Shown: piece after piece, positions 33,624-42,678 of the stretch
How positions within the stretch are numbered: the first letter of the stretch is position 1
Layout: every line of letters begins with the position of its first letter
DNA from: Pirellulimonas nuda
GTDB lineage: Bacteria; Planctomycetota; Planctomycetia; Pirellulales; Lacipirellulaceae
Assembly: GCF_007750855.1 (NCBI RefSeq)
Contig: NZ_CP036291.1
Coordinates: forward strand, 682,001-746,000
Reading direction: 5' to 3'
DNA: 64,000 bases
Program-made: the position numbers and the translations under genes
Notes under the pieces: model-generated
Database searches by the model: none
What the model was told of the DNA's origin: nothing
The model's input: the letters and a program-made list of their open reading frames with translations, nothing else

Positions 33624-34887
33624 CAGGGCAATCGCATCTAATCCGAACGAGGAGCATTGTTGCGTCGTAATGCTTGGAGTCTAGTGGGTCGGCGGAGCCG
33701 ACCCGGCGGTAGCATTCCTAGCACGGAGGTCGGAGCATGGCGTCTGCAAACGTTCCTGTAATTCTTACACACTTCGAGGAGCTGTCCGATCCGCGTATGG
33801 ATCGGACGAAGCAGCACCGTCTGGGCGACATGGTGGCCATCGCCATCTGCGGCGCGATCTGCGGCGCCGACACGTGGGCCGATGTGGAGCGGTTTGGCCG
33901 TGAGAAGTTCGAGTGGTTCCGCACGTTCTTGCGTCTTGAGAACGGCGTCCCCTCGCACGACACGTTCGGGCGGGTGTTCGCCTTGCTCGACACCAGCGAG
34001 TTCTACAACTGCTTGGCGAACTGGGTCGCTAGCCTGCAGCTCGACCTGAAGGGGAAGACCGTGGCGATCGATGGCAAGACCCTCCGCAGGTCGCACGACA
34101 AGTCGGTCGGCCGCTCGGCGCTGCACGTGGTCAACGCGTGGGCGACCGACCTGGGGGTGTCGATCGGCCAGGTGGCGACCGAAGAGAAGTCGAACGAGAT
34201 CACCGCGGTTCCCCGGCTTCTTGAGATGCTGGCGATCGAGGGGGCGGTGGTCACCCTCGACGCCATGCACTGTCAGAAGGAGACCGCCCGAGCGATCCGC
34301 AACCGCGGCGCCGACTACGTGCTGCAGGTCAAAGCCAATCAGCCTTCGATGCACGACGCGCTGCAAGAGTTGTTCATCGAGTTCGGCGACGCCGACTACC
34401 GCGGCGTGCGTCGGCACACGACTGTCGAGAAGAGCCACGGGCGGGAAGAACGGCGGGAGTACTACGTCGCGGCGGCGCCCGAGTCGCTTGCCCGCGACTG
34501 GCGCGATGTCCGCTCGGTCGGCATGGTGTACCGCTGCCGCGAGGCCAGCGGCAAAGAGAGCCGCGAGGTGTCGTTTTTCCTCAGTCCGCCGCGGCGGACC
34601 CGCCGAAAGTGCGGTCGTTGGCCGGGCATGTGCGGGGGCACTGGCGGGTGGAAAACGCACTGCACTGGTCGCTCGATGTAACTTTTTCAGAGGACCAGAG
34701 CCGCATCCGCAAGGGCAGCGGCCAAGAAATATGCTCTGGATTTCGCCGCCTGGCGCTCTCGATTCTCAAGCAGGACACTACCCTCCGTGAGAGTCTACGC
34801 GGCAAACGTCTCCGCGCAGGGTGGAATAACGCCACGCTTCAGAGGATTCTCACGGGGAATGCCGCGTGATTAGATGCGATTGCCCTG
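33624..34887 (+). mobile_element. ISAs1-family element 1, inserted in IS200
   Basis: 1264 bp bounded by perfect 20-bp inverted repeats (CAGGGCAATCGCATCTAATC at 33624-33643 and its complement at 34868-34887). The 10-bp target repeat ATGGTGACGA occurs at 33614-33623 and 34888-34897. Intact ends with exact target duplication indicate direct transposition into the IS200 tnpA gene. Confidence 0.96.
33737..34869 (+). pseudogene. ISAs1 transposase with frameshift (element 1)
   Basis: ATG 33737, after a GGAG site, starts a normal ISAs1 transposase: LTHFEELSDPRMDRTKQHRL, GKTVAIDGKTLRRSHDKS (first Asp), VVTLDAMHCQKETARAIRN (second Asp) are intact. Near 34580-34610 the frame is lost; the expected continuation (RSLAGHVRGHWRVENALHWS, SLDVTFSEDQSRIR with the catalytic Glu, then a tail to 34869) is found in another frame. 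The first frame stops at 34681. The catalytic Glu is therefore not made unless ribosomes shift, so this copy is probably immobile on its own. Confidence 0.88.
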
Positions 34888-35129
34888 ATGGTGACGACCG
34901 ATTCCAAGTTACTCCACCATCGTGAGTTGAGGACTTCAGTCCGAATCTCACGGAACGTCCAAACCCACCGGCTTCAGCCGGTGGTAGTTTAGTTTTTCGT
35001 AGACTGCCGTCGATTTGTGGTGGAGGGAAGACAAACCGGGGGCACCCAACCTCCGAGCATTTCACCACCCCCGTTTGACGACCAACTGTTCGCGTGTGCA
35101 CGGCACAGCGTGCCGTCCGTTTCCCGCTC

Positions 35130-35460
35130 ACGCGAGGCGCGGCGCCCACGGACCGCCTGGCACGCGCTGACCGGGTCGATCCTGCCGTGTTGGCGGCGCA
35201 CCACTGCATCAACCGCTGCGTGCGGCGATGTTTCCAGTGTGGGCTCGACCTCTACACTGGCCAGAACTTTGACCACCGCAAGGCGTGGCTCGAACCACGG
35301 CTACCGAGCTCGCGGGGCTGCTGGGTGTCGACGTAATCGGCTTTGCGATCATGTCGAACCACTTCCACCTGGTTCTGCGGAGCCGGCCCGGCTGGTCGAG
35401 GTGCGGCGCCGGCTGAGCGACATCAGCTAGCTGATACGGATGCTCTCCGGTAGGCAATCG
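35130..35460 (+). pseudogene. Remnant of REP-associated-type tyrosine transposase
   Basis: Pieces of an IS200-like (RayT-type) transposase are readable in successive frames. AAHHCINRCVRRCFQCGLDL and YTGQNFDHRKAWLEPRL come first, then, after a frame change near 35305, ELAGLLGVDVIGFAIMSNHF and HLVLRSRP. The HUH-like motif is HFHLVL. LSDIS-stop-LIRMLS follows, where a Trp codon seems to have become TAG. No complete frame and no start codon remain. It is directly left of the IS4 insertion at 35472. Confidence 0.7.
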
Positions 35461-36704
35461 GTATCAGGAACGAATGGCACTGTCGTTCGCAGGCTGTTTC
35501 ACGTACAGCGTTTAGCGAGTTGAGCGCGGAGCACGCTGCGGGGTTTTTGCATGAGTGGGTAGGGCTTGGGTCGTCGTTTGCGTACGCGGGGTTCGAGGCG
35601 CCCGGGTCGGTTGGCGACCTCGCAGGCGGCGATGTGCTCCAGTGCGGTGGCCGCGATCTGTTTCAGCCTGTCGCTGTGGGGGTGATCGGCGCGGATGACC
35701 ATCCAGGTCGCCAGCACGTACTGGCAGGTGCTGGTGAAGCTGATCTGACGCGCCAGCTTCTGATGCGCCAGCGCCGCGGCGGCGGCCGTGGTGCGGATCA
35801 GGTTGTAGGCCAGCAGCGTCGCCCACAACTCGCGACGGACCATCTCCGGCGACAGCGTCCGCACGTGGTTCAGGTTCAGCGAGGTCTTGATATGGTTGAT
35901 ATCGGTCTCGCTGTTCCAGCGGAAGCCGTACAGGTCGGCGATCGACTGCTTGTCGTGCACGGCTGGGTCGAGCAGCGTGGTGATGATGGTGACCGACTTG
36001 GTGCGCCGCCCCTTCTCGACAATCCAGTAGCGGATTTCGCGGAGGACCAGCAGCGGGGGGATCAGCTCGTATGCGGCCTGGTCCATCCAGGCCGGGCGTG
36101 CGGGCCGGGTCCACGCGATCAGGTGGTCGTACTTGCCCAGCCGCAGGCCACGGCGGAAGTCGCTGTGCCGCTTGTGGTGCTTGCGGGCGCAGACCTCGGC
36201 CCCCCGCCCGCGCAGCAGCGCGATCATCATGAAGGAGCAGTAGTAGCGGTCCATCACCGCCACATCCCCCGCACCGAAGCGGCCCAACAGCATCCGCAGC
36301 AGCGCCGACTCGCCGGTCTGCTTGCCGCGGTAGCGGGCGATCGCGGCGTCGAGCACGCACGCGGTGGCGAGCGACACCACCACCACGGCCCGCGCGATCG
36401 GCAGGCCGCACCCCGGGCGTTGCGTCTTGGGTTGGGGGTACTCGGCCTGGTTGGCGGGGGTGTCGGGCATGGTGAAGGTGAACCCGTCCACAAGCTTCGC
36501 GTGCAGCCCCTTCCACAGCCACGCGGGCTTGGCTGCCTGCTCGACATCTCCTGCAACCAACGTGGTCAGCTCGTGCAGGGCGCCCTCGCACAGCTTCGCG
36601 CGGGCGCGGCAGTAGTCGCCGGTGTCTTGGGTCGGAGGCTCGATCCCGCTGGCCTGGCAGTAGGCGACCACCCGCGCCACCGCGCCCTGGCACGAGGCCT
36701 CCTT

Positions 36705-37965
36705 CAGGGCGATTGCACGTTAACTCATGCCCCGCAGAGCACTTCGAGTCGGTACTGATCGCTCCATGCCGCGGTGAGGCGTTTGTTCTTTACGCCGAGC
36801 TTTCGGGAGGTGTTGTTCTTGAGCAGGCTCAGCGCCGTTCTGCGCAGCAGGCTGAGGTTGGCGTCGGCGTGTCCCTTGCGGACGCGGCATTGGTCTTCGC
36901 CGAACGTCACGTCGAGCTGCCAGTGGAGTGAGTTCTCGATCCCCCAGTGGCCGCGCACCGCCTCGGCGAACCTCTTGCCGCTCACGTAGCGGCTGGTGAT
37001 GTAGTAGCGTGTGTCGAATGTCTGTGCGCCGTCGCCATGGGTGGTGATGCGGACCGCCATGCCGATCGCCTTGAGCCCACGCCACTTCTCACGCTCGGGA
37101 AACCCCTCCGGCAGCTTCGTCAGGTAGTAGTAACGGTCTTCCTCGCGGCCGTGCCCCTTCTCGTGCGACTCGTGCCGTCGGCACGCCACGTTCCGGCAGT
37201 CGTCTTCCAGTTGCGCGGTGAAGAACGCATCGATCGCTTCGCACAAGTTCGGTTGGTTCCCCTTGGTCGCCAGCACGTAGTCGCCGCCCCCTTCGACGAT
37301 CCGCTCGGCGATCTCCCGTTGACACCCCATCGCGTCGATGGTCACCAAACACCCCTTGATTTCCAGCATCTCAAGCAGCCTTGGGATGGCTGTGATCTCG
37401 TTGCTCTTGGCGTCGGTGACGACCTGCCCCAGGGCGATATGATTGGCGGTCGCCCAGGCGCTCACCATGTGGATCGCCGCCTTGCTGCTCGCTGCGTCGA
37501 AGCTGCGCCGCAGCGTCTTACCATCGATCGCGATCACCTGGCCGTCGGTGACCTCATGCAGCGCGGTGACCCAGCTCAAGAAGCACTTCTCGAACTCGGC
37601 CGGGTTGAGGGCCGCGAAGACCGCGTTGAAGCGGTCGTGCGAAGGCACGCCCGCCGACAGGTCCAAGAACTTCGCCAGCCACCCTCTCTTCTCCCTCGAC
37701 CACGCGGCGATCGACACGAAGTCGTCCGCCCCGCTTAGGACCGCGCACAACGCCATCACCACAACGTTCACCAACGGGTAGATCGGCTCACGCCGACGCG
37801 GATCGGTTAGCCCCTCGAAATGCCTCGCGATCCCTGCCTCGGAAACCTCGCCCACAACAATCCCTCCGGCAAGAACGCAAACATGACGCAAGCGGCGCTC
37901 CCAACGAAATCATGTTCGACTCGCCGTAAGTCTCGCAGACTACCCAGCGTGGCGCAATCGCCCTG
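36705..37965 (-). mobile_element. ISAs1-family element 2, inserted in IS4
   Basis: 1261 bp with ends CAGGGCGATTGC (36705) and GCAATCGCCCTG (to 37965), and the 10-bp target repeat AGGCCTCCTT at 36695-36704 and 37966-37975. It differs clearly from element 1 but is close to element 3. Confidence 0.95.
36725..37855 (-). CDS. ISAs1-family transposase (element 2)
   Basis: A 376-residue DDE transposase with the H-repeat N-terminal domain (HFEGLTDPRRREPIYPLVN). DGQVIAIDGKTLRRSFDAAS has the first Asp, CLVTIDAMGCQREIAERIV the second, and IENSLHWQLDVTFGEDQCRV the Glu. The start is GTG 37855, preceded by GGAGGG; the same start gives an identical length in element 3. The frame is complete, so this copy may be active. 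It probably also could mobilise element 3, whose ends are similar. Confidence 0.93.
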   Translation of the reverse strand: MGEVSEAGIARHFEGLTDPRRREPIYPLVNVVVMALCAVLSGADDFVSIAAWSREKRGWLAKFLDLSAGVPSHDRFNAVFAALNPAEFEKCFLSWVTALHEVTDGQVIAIDGKTLRRSFDAASSKAAIHMVSAWATANHIALGQVVTDAKSNEITAIPRLLEMLEIKGCLVTIDAMGCQREIAERIVEGGGDYVLATKGNQPNLCEAIDAFFTAQLEDDCRNVACRRHESHEKGHGREEDRYYYLTKLPEGFPEREKWRGLKAIGMAVRITTHGDGAQTFDTRYYITSRYVSGKRFAEAVRGHWGIENSLHWQLDVTFGEDQCRVRKGHADANLSLLRRTALSLLKNNTSRKLGVKNKRLTAAWSDQYRLEVLCGA

Positions 37966-38480
37966 AGGCCTCCTTGCCGTCGCGCAACACCTGCCCCAAG
38001 AACGACCAGACCATCACCGCCGTGCTGTAGACCGACCTCAACCCGAACAGGTTCTGGTGACGCGCGAAGACCGCCTCGATCCGATCGGCCGAGATGACCT
38101 CGGCGAACGGCAGCCCCTCGGCGCTCAGAAATGCCTCGGCGATCTGGCCAAACCCGTCTGGCCGCCGAGGCCGGGGATCGATTATCCCAGACATGAGAAA
38201 ACCCTCCTTGGCAAGTTCACTGCTCGTGACACCAAGGAGGGCTCTCAAAAAACTACCAAGGCGGGCCAAACTCCTACAAGATCAACCTGCCGGGGACAGC
38301 TTATAACAAAAAGCCAAACCGCGGCCAGCTCAGACTGCGCGCCGCGAGGAAATCGACAGTGCCATTCGTATCAGGAACCTTTTCCTCCGACGAGAGAGGG
38401 ATCCGGACACCGCTTGCCGGCGGGCAAACACCCGAGCCGTGCACGCCAGCAAGCGGAGCAGCGCCACGCCGCACTCCCCC

Positions 38481-38889
38481 AGCACGGCGTGCGCGAATCG
38501 GGCATCCACGCGTGCGAAGATCTTCGTGCGACATTGACGAAATTGCAGCCCATCGCGGCCCGATCCGCTTGCTACACTGCCAGAGTTGGCCCCCCTTCTC
38601 TGCTCCCTGCTGCCGGCAAGCACTATGCTCTCGTCTGCTCTCGCGATTGGTCGGATCGGCGTGTTATGGGTCGCGCCCCTGGTTCTCTTCGGGGGCGCCT
38701 CGCTCGCGGCGGCGCGGGCGCCCAACGTGGTGCTGATTCTGGCGGACGACCTTGGCTGGGCCGACACCACGCTGTACGGCCACACCCGGCTGTACCGCAC
38801 GCCGAACATCCAGCGGCTAGCGGCGCGGGGCGTCACGTTCACCCGGGCCTACTCCGCCAGCCCGCTTTGTTCGCCGACGCGGTCGGCGG
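38481..38889 (+). repeat. 409-bp direct repeat, right copy (sulfatase 5' region)
   Basis: Partner of 29639-30047. Here the repeat continues into the complete sulfatase gene. The sequence just before it (38379-38480) has no counterpart at the left copy, which instead follows directly on the UDP-glucuronate decarboxylase stop codon. Confidence 0.92.
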
Positions 38890-40151
38890 TGCTGACGGGG
38901 CTCAGCCCCGCGCGGACCGGCATCACCGCGCCCAACTGCCACCTGCCCCAGGTGGTGCTGCAAGCGAGCCCCACACGCACCGCCGCGCCCAACCAGAAGG
39001 CCACCATCCCGTCGGCCGTGACGCGGCTCAAGACCCAGTACCGCACGCTGGCCGACGCGTTGGGGGAGGCCGGCTACGCGACGGGCCACTTCGGCAAGTG
39101 GCACCTGGGGCCGAAGCCCTACTCGCCGCTGGAGCAGGGTTTTGCGGTAGACATCCCCCACTGGCCCGGCCCGGGGCCGGCCGGCAGCTACGTGGCGCCC
39201 TGGAAGTTCAAGGACTTCGACGCCGACCCCGGCGTCCCCGATCAGCACATCGAAGACCGCATGGCCCAAGAAGCGGTCGACTGGATAGAGCAGCACGCCC
39301 AGGAGCCCTTCTTCCTCAACTACTGGATGTTCAGCGTGCACGCGCCGTTCGACGCGAAGAGTGCATTGATCGACGCGTACCGTGATCGCATCGACCCCAA
39401 CGACCCGCAGCACTGCCCCACCTACGCGGCGATGGTCCAGAGCATGGACGACGCGGTCGGGACGCTGTTGGACGCGCTCGACCGGCTCGGCATCGCCGAC
39501 AACACGGTCGTGGTGTTCGCCTCGGACAACGGCGGCAACATGTACAACGTGGTCGAAGGCGCCCCGCCCACCAGCAACGCCCCGCTCCGCGGCGGCAAGG
39601 CCACGATGTACGAGGGGGGGACGCGCGTGCCGTGCGTCGTCGATTGGCCCGGCGTCACCCCGGCCGGCGCCCGCACCGACGCCCTGTGCCAGAGCGAAGA
39701 CTTCTATCCAACGCTGCTGGCGGGGCTGGGGCTCGACCCGGCGCCCGGCCAGAAGTTCGACGGCGTGAGCCTGATGCCGGTGCTGCGCGACCCCACCCAG
39801 CCGGACGAGGCGACCGGCCGCAACGCGGTGTTTCAGTACTTCCCGCACAACCCGCCGGTGCCCGACTGGCTCCCGCCGTCGGTGTCGGTCCACCGCGGCG
39901 ACTGGAAACTAATCCGCATCTTCCACGGCGGCGAAGAGGGCGGGCACCGCTACCTGCTGTTCAACCTCAAGGAAGACCTCGGCGAGCGCGACAACCTCGC
40001 CGCCGAAAAGCCTGAGCTGGTCGCGGAGCTCGACGGGCTGATCAAAACGTTCCTCACCGACACGGCCGCCGCGACGCCGACGCCCAACCCCAAATTCGAC
40101 CCCAAGAAGTACCGCCCGGAGCTCGAGGGGCGCGGGAAGACCCGCTCGTGA
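38625..40151 (+). CDS. Secreted sulfatase, intact copy
   Basis: A 508-residue S1-type arylsulfatase. The signal peptide ends at about [21 protein letters not shown] supplies metal-binding Asp residues. C82-S-P-T-R-S is the formylglycine motif (CxPxR), and [10 protein letters not shown] and [11 protein letters not shown] give the conserved Lys/His and DNG residues. It would remove sulfate esters from polysaccharides in the periplasm after maturation by a formylglycine-generating enzyme, not seen here. The ATG at 38625 begins the leader; the upstream TACACT at 38573-38578 may be its -10. Its 5' 265 bases are duplicated at 29783. Confidence 0.93.
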   Translation: MLSSALAIGRIGVLWVAPLVLFGGASLAAARAPNVVLILADDLGWADTTLYGHTRLYRTPNIQRLAARGVTFTRAYSASPLCSPTRSAVLTGLSPARTGITAPNCHLPQVVLQASPTRTAAPNQKATIPSAVTRLKTQYRTLADALGEAGYATGHFGKWHLGPKPYSPLEQGFAVDIPHWPGPGPAGSYVAPWKFKDFDADPGVPDQHIEDRMAQEAVDWIEQHAQEPFFLNYWMFSVHAPFDAKSALIDAYRDRIDPNDPQHCPTYAAMVQSMDDAVGTLLDALDRLGIADNTVVVFASDNGGNMYNVVEGAPPTSNAPLRGGKATMYEGGTRVPCVVDWPGVTPAGARTDALCQSEDFYPTLLAGLGLDPAPGQKFDGVSLMPVLRDPTQPDEATGRNAVFQYFPHNPPVPDWLPPSVSVHRGDWKLIRIFHGGEEGGHRYLLFNLKEDLGERDNLAAEKPELVAELDGLIKTFLTDTAAATPTPNPKFDPKKYRPELEGRGKTRS

Positions 40152-40241
40152 GCGGGAGCGGCGCGGCTCCGGCAACCACCGTTGGCAGGACTACTTTCAA
40201 CCCCGCCAGACAAGCGATCGGCGAAGAGGCATCCTACTGCC

Positions 40242-41748
40242 CTAGCAGCCCGTTGAAAAATGCCACTCCCCCGACCAACCCCTTGGCGCTAAACTGCGTC
40301 GCCGACGAAAGCGTGACTTGAGCAGGAGCGAAGCGATGGGGATGGGAAGGCGAGAGCGGGATCGGCAGGACGTGTTGTTCGTGACGGCAGAGCAGCTGCC
40401 CAAGAGTCAGGGGCACGCGTTCTACAAGCGGCTCAATAGGCTGCTTTCCGAGGCGGGCTTCGACCGCGAGGTCGAGAAGCTGTGCGAGCCGTACTACCAG
40501 CCGACCGGCACGCGTGGGCGGCCGTCGGTCCCGCCGGGAGTCTACTTCCGGATGTTGATGGTGGGTTACTTCGAGGGGATCGGTTCACAGCGGGGCATCG
40601 CGTGGCGGTGCGCCGACAGCCTCAGCCTGCGGGAGTTCCTGGGCGTTCCGCTGACCGAGGCGACCCCCGATCACTCGACGCTCAGCCGGGTCCGCGACCG
40701 CCTGCCGCTAGAAGTCCACCAGGAAGTGTTCCGGCTGGTGCTGCAACTGGCGGCGCAGCAGGGGCTGCTAAAAGGCAAGACGGTAGCGGTCGATTCGACT
40801 ACCCTTGAAGCCGATGCGGCGATGAAGAGCATCGTGCGGCGCGACACAGGAGAAGACTGGAAGGCGTACGTCATTGGCTTGATGAAGAAGGAAGGAGTGA
40901 TCGAAAAAGAAGACGAGCCGAGCGACGACGAGGTCCGCCGTTTCGATAAGAAGCGGAAGAACAAAAAGGTCTCGAACGCCGAGTGGGTCAGCACGACCGA
41001 CCCGAGCGCACGGATCACCAAGCTCAAGGACGGCCGCACGCATTTGGCGTACAAGGCGGAGCACGTGGTCGATATCGATACGGAGCTGATCTTGGCGGCA
41101 GAGGTCTATCACGGCGACCACAGCGACACGAAGACCCTCTGCGACAGTGTGATGGAGGCGCAGACGCACCTGTCAGAGGCTGGGCTGGAAGCGCAGATCG
41201 AAGAAGCGGTTGCCGACAAGGGCTACCACGCTGCCGAGCAGCTGGAACTGGTCACGTCGGTCGGGGTGCGGACGTATGTGCCGGAGCCCAAGCGCCGCGG
41301 CGAGTCGCGTCTGAGCGCCAAGCCAGTCGAGCAGCAGCGCGCGGTGAAGGGTAACCGCCGGCGGACCAAGACCGCCAAGAACAAACGGCTCCAGCGGCTG
41401 AGGAGTGAACGGGTCGAGCGCAGCTTCGCCCACGTGTGCGACACCGGCGGGTCACGCCGCACATGGCTGCGGGGGATCGACAAGGTGAGGAAGCGGTTAC
41501 TGACGTCGGCGCTGGTGCGGAACCTGGGCCTGGTAATGCGGAAGCTGTTCGGGATCGGCACGCCGAGGGGCCTGCAGGGCGAAGGTGGCTCCGCCGGGCT
41601 TATGCAGCTCGCCTGGCTTCTCATCGCGGCGATGAAGAACTTGTGGGACACACATGCTCGCCTGGGAGCCCGGCCTACAGAGTCACGCCTCCAACTGCTC
41701 ACAGTTGGCGGGCCGCAGGAGTATGCGCTTAGATCAACGGGCTGCTAG
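40242..41748 (+). mobile_element. IS1182-family element, copy 1
   Basis: 1507 bp with ends CTAGCAGCCCGTTGA and TCAACGGGCTGCTAG. The outer CTAG tetranucleotides may be a target duplication or part of the inverted repeat. It has the same length as copy 2 (49125-50631) and opposite orientation. Its right end joins the 3' end of the LRR gene remnant. Confidence 0.93.
40336..41748 (+). CDS. IS1182-family transposase (copy 1)
   Basis: A 470-residue DDE transposase. The N-terminal domain has YYQPTGTRGRPSVPPGVYFR and SLREFLGVPLTEATPDHSTL (typical IS1182/IS5-like DUF772 sequence). GKTVAVDSTTLEADAA carries the first Asp, EAVADKGYHAAEQLEL the second, and RVERSFAHVCDTGGSRR the Glu region. ATG 40336 follows AGGAGCG; an upstream TTG is possible. 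The stop codon TAG is formed by the terminal CTAG of the element. It differs from copy 2 at only a few residues and looks intact. Confidence 0.94.
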   Translation: MGMGRRERDRQDVLFVTAEQLPKSQGHAFYKRLNRLLSEAGFDREVEKLCEPYYQPTGTRGRPSVPPGVYFRMLMVGYFEGIGSQRGIAWRCADSLSLREFLGVPLTEATPDHSTLSRVRDRLPLEVHQEVFRLVLQLAAQQGLLKGKTVAVDSTTLEADAAMKSIVRRDTGEDWKAYVIGLMKKEGVIEKEDEPSDDEVRRFDKKRKNKKVSNAEWVSTTDPSARITKLKDGRTHLAYKAEHVVDIDTELILAAEVYHGDHSDTKTLCDSVMEAQTHLSEAGLEAQIEEAVADKGYHAAEQLELVTSVGVRTYVPEPKRRGESRLSAKPVEQQRAVKGNRRRTKTAKNKRLQRLRSERVERSFAHVCDTGGSRRTWLRGIDKVRKRLLTSALVRNLGLVMRKLFGIGTPRGLQGEGGSAGLMQLAWLLIAAMKNLWDTHARLGARPTESRLQLLTVGGPQEYALRSTGC

Positions 41749-42678
41749 CTCGACCACCACGGGAAAGCCGTCGTCATCGCGGCGTCCACGCACATCAGCG
41801 GCTCGGTGCTTCGCAGTGTGTAGACGAACGAACTCTGCCGCGTCTTCTGCCGACACTTTCGCGCCGCTCAGCGAGATTCTGTCTAAGCTTGCGCACCCCA
41901 ACAGCTCACGGAGCCCCTTTCCGCTGAACTGTGTGTCAGACATATCGAGGTTCTGAAGATTGGGCAATTGCTTGAGAACCTGAGCGCACTCATCGGTCAC
42001 TGCCGTCGACGCAAGGCCAAGGATCTGGATCGATGACAATTCTCTCAATGCTGATACGCCCGCATCGGTAACGTCCGTCTGACTTAGGCCGAGGTCCGTC
42101 AGTTTGTGCGCATCGCAAAGCTGCGTCAAAGCTGCATCAGTTACGTTGGAATCACTCAGATCAAGGCTTGCGAGCCCGTCCTGTGGCTTGAAACCGCCGA
42201 GCTCGCTATCCTCAAAACTCGCTTGGTAGAGATCAAGTGACGCAAGCTGGCTGTGCCCCCGCAGCGACGCCAACGCCCCCGCTTCTACCCGCGAGCCCCT
42301 GGCCGAAAGCACCTGCAAAGTTGTGATCCGCGCTACCGCCCCCGCTAGCTGCGCGTCGACTCGCGCGGGACCAACAGACGCTGATCGCACCGTGCCACAA
42401 GCAGCGAAGCGGTTCACCCACGACTCCGGGGTTTGTACCTGACCAAGATCGATTCCGCCGATTTCGCCGCCAGCTCCCTGGCCGGCGTGTCCACCGGCCT
42501 GAAGAAGGGACTTCACCAGTCGTTCGTTGTCCGGCCCTCCCCACCGGGGCAAGCGGTCGATGGCGCGCAAGCCACCCCCCTCACCCACGATGACCGTCAC
42601 CGCCGGCTGATACCACGGAAGTTCTCTGCTTTCAACTAGCGCTTGTTGTCTCTTCAGATGCGCTAGGCAGAAAGCGTG

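Larger units (their letters stand above)
33204..34925 (+). pseudogene. IS200-type TnpA transposase, three times disrupted
   Basis: The Y1 HUH transposase begins MENYRTGAHSRYDIKYHFVW and keeps the HUH motif (DHVHVLLSCPP). An in-frame TAG follows at about 33429, just before IMQYIKGKTSRKLMMEF, which carries the catalytic Tyr region. A one-base insertion in a G-run near 33522 shifts the frame (WARG then YFVATSGNVTDEAIAAYI). The C-terminal codons are then split by ISAs1: excising 33624-34887 and one target repeat joins QDGAEPSDGDDRF to QVTPPS and a TGA at 34925. The gene cannot make active protein. Confidence 0.9.
33164..34984 (+). mobile_element. IS200/IS605-family element interrupted by an ISAs1 element
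   Basis: Left end: small hairpin TCGCC-TTCA-GGCGA at 33164-33177. Right end: hairpin CCACCGGC-TTCA-GCCGGTGG at 34965-34984. Subterminal hairpins with TTCA loops are typical of IS200-type elements, which have no terminal inverted repeats. Between them lies a tnpA gene split by ISAs1 (33624-34887). The exact element tips cannot be fixed from sequence alone. Without the insertion the element would be about 550 bp plus flanks. Confidence 0.85.
35499..38194 (-). pseudogene. IS4-family transposase split by ISAs1
   Basis: The N-terminal part reads from ATG 38194 (MSGIIDPRPRRPDGFGQIAE) to FLGQVLRDGKEAS, then meets ISAs1. Skipping 36695-37965 continues in frame with CQGAVARVVAYCQASGIEPP to the stop at 35499. 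The DDE residues are in DGFTFTMPDTP and AVMDRYYCSFMM, and the YREK signature YGFRWNSETDINHIK is intact. The reconstructed protein is about 475 residues with no other lesion, so ISAs1 is the only visible cause of inactivation. Confidence 0.92.
35472..38367 (-). mobile_element. IS4-family element interrupted by ISAs1 element 2
   Basis: Bounded by 14-bp inverted repeats (GAATGGCACTGTCG at 35472-35485 and CGACAGTGCCATTC at 38354-38367) and an 11-bp target repeat GTATCAGGAAC (35461-35471 and 38368-38378). Total 2896 bp, of which 1261 bp plus a 10-bp target duplication belong to the nested ISAs1. The original IS4 element would be about 1.6 kb with a single transposase gene on the minus strand. Confidence 0.94.
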
